Source: Candidatus Gerdarchaeota archaeon (GTDB lineage Archaea > Asgardarchaeota > Heimdallarchaeia > JABLTI01). Taken from it: a stretch of DNA of 6,698 nt. Position numbers and translations under genes: made by a program. How positions within the stretch are numbered: the stretch's first letter is position 1; every line of letters begins with the position of its first letter. Location of the stretch: contig JAEORM010000014.1 of the NCBI GenBank assembly GCA_016840905.1, positions 1 to 6,698 on the forward strand, written 5' to 3'. Of this stretch, positions 5,980 to 6,698 are shown in pieces. The notes beneath the pieces were generated by a model. The model made no database searches. It was not told where the DNA came from and worked only from the letters and a program-made list of their open reading frames with translations.

Positions 5980-5987
5980 AGATTAGA

Positions 5988-6593
5988 TTATGCTTTTGCT
6001 GACCATATAGATAGATAAATCCACATTATAAGGACTCCGAGTAAGAAAATAATGAGTAAGGTTTTTTTCCACCAATTAATTTCCTTCCGGAATAAAACAA
6101 TTAACGATAAACAAACTAGCGGTAAAGATAATCCTAAAATTAATAAACCAAAATTAAACCAACTAAAAATTGGTTGAAATGAATATACATCCTTCATTTC
6201 TTTAACTTCTTGATTATAAATAATGATTAATATAATCACAGTGAAAGGAGTTCCCAAACCTAGAAGTCCAAATAAACCAATCTGAATCCATGCATCAGCT
6301 AAATCATTTGGGTACACTATGAAAGGTAATGCTGTTACGGTAAAAAGCATAATTAGACTATAAATAATAACCAAAGAAAGATTGAGTTTATTTTTTAGTT
6401 TCTCTTTAAAGCTAATATGTGGAGAAAGATCTTCTTTTGACTTTTCTTCTCGTAATTTCTTTCTTGCTAACAAATAAACTGTAATTGCTCCAATTATACC
6501 AACAACACCAATGACAATAGAAATGATGTAGTAAATTAATTTACGATCACTTAAATCACAAATCTCAAACAAAAAGTTCCCTCTATCAAACAT
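5988..6593 (-). CDS. Polytopic membrane protein, five predicted helices, function unknown
   Basis: I do not recognise a family for this 201-residue protein. Five hydrophobic segments are clear, at about 19-42, 71-94, 102-126, 144-168 and 175-197, linked by a basic and charged loop at 43-70 (ARKKLREEKSKEDLSPHISFKEKLKNK) that should face the cytoplasm by the positive-inside rule. Before helix 5 there is a FRKEINWWKK stretch. No conserved catalytic motif, nucleotide-binding site or transporter signature is visible. The start at 6593 is supported by a GAGGA motif 6 bases upstream. The gene overlaps the end of the upstream partial gene by 8 bases and is followed closely by the methyltransferase and esterase genes, suggesting translational coupling and one transcript. 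The context hints at a membrane or envelope process, without further resolution. Confidence 0.72.
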   Translation of the reverse strand: MFDRGNFLFEICDLSDRKLIYYIISIVIGVVGIIGAITVYLLARKKLREEKSKEDLSPHISFKEKLKNKLNLSLVIIYSLIMLFTVTALPFIVYPNDLADAWIQIGLFGLLGLGTPFTVIILIIIYNQEVKEMKDVYSFQPIFSWFNFGLLILGLSLPLVCLSLIVLFRKEINWWKKTLLIIFLLGVLIMWIYLSIWSAKA

Positions 6594-6698
6594 TTCTTTT
6601 CCTCTTTAGCTTTTTTGTTTCAAGGTCTAATCCTCTTTTTTTCCACGCTTCCTCTATGGTTGGATTTTTCTTGAGATATTCAAGAACTATTTCCTTTG
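6586..6698 (-). CDS. C-terminal fragment of an unidentified protein (continues beyond the window)
   Basis: On the minus strand one frame is open from the window edge to a TGA at 6586-6588; the other two frames stop within 20 bases. The 36 residues visible include EYLKKNPTIEEAWKKRGLDL followed by a strongly basic tail ending KKLKRKRNV. The composition is protein-like and helical, but too little is present to name it. Its stop overlaps the ATG of the membrane-protein gene by 8 bases, an arrangement typical of co-translated operon genes. The TGA is directly followed in frame by TAG. Confidence 0.6.
   Translation of the reverse strand, partial: KEIVLEYLKKNPTIEEAWKKRGLDLETKKLKRKRNV
6600..6604 (-). 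promoter_or_regulatory. Ribosome-binding site of the membrane-protein gene
   Basis: On the minus strand GAGGA lies 6 bases ahead of the ATG at 6593, within the 3' end of the overlapping upstream coding sequence. It supports this start and coupling of the two genes. Confidence 0.55.

Noticed and set aside
1..6698. CRISPR array, tRNA, rRNA or insertion sequence
   Set aside because: I saw no regularly spaced repeats, cloverleaf with TTCGA-type arm, rRNA-like block, transposase motif or terminal inverted repeats.

Overview
The window suggests an AT-rich archaeon. The evidence is TATA-like elements about 25-35 bases ahead of several starts, often with little or no leader; Shine-Dalgarno motifs at a few other genes; an asparaginyl-tRNA synthetase of archaeal type; and the beta subunit of an ADP-forming acetyl-CoA synthetase, an enzyme typical of archaeal fermentation. 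An Asgard or other mesophilic lineage is possible, but I see no marker that settles it.

Layout. At the left edge (1-1045, minus strand) lies the N-terminal part of an oxidoreductase that joins a plant-type [2Fe-2S] domain to an FAD/NAD(P)H-binding domain (HcnA/HcnB or sarcosine-oxidase-alpha style). It is divergent from the ADP-forming acyl-CoA synthetase beta subunit (1186-1905, plus). Three further plus-strand genes follow, each apparently with its own promoter: a class I SAM methyltransferase with a GTG start (2034-2585), a small unrecognised helical protein (2711-3016), and asparaginyl-tRNA synthetase (3136-4425), which ends in a clear hairpin plus T-tract.

Beyond that convergent terminator the strand switches. 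A compact minus-strand cluster reads from the right edge leftwards: the C-terminal end of an unidentified protein (6586-6698) overlaps the start of a five-helix membrane protein (5988-6593), followed after about 21 bases by a UbiE-like methyltransferase (5403-5897, ancestral start probably 5966), then after 32 bases by a membrane-anchored esterase-family alpha/beta hydrolase with five N-glycosylation sequons (4477-5370). The spacing suggests one operon with an envelope or extracellular role, but its substrate cannot be read from sequence.

The most striking observation is in the second methyltransferase. The conserved N-terminal helix lies just upstream of the only usable ATG. It is preceded, in frame, by ATG AGT TGA with a ribosome-binding-like motif at the right distance. 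A premature TGA therefore sits at codon 3 of an otherwise intact gene, raising nonsense mutation, sequencing error, reinitiation or recoding. No obviously new defence or mobile system is visible: I found no CRISPR array, tRNA, rRNA or insertion sequence.
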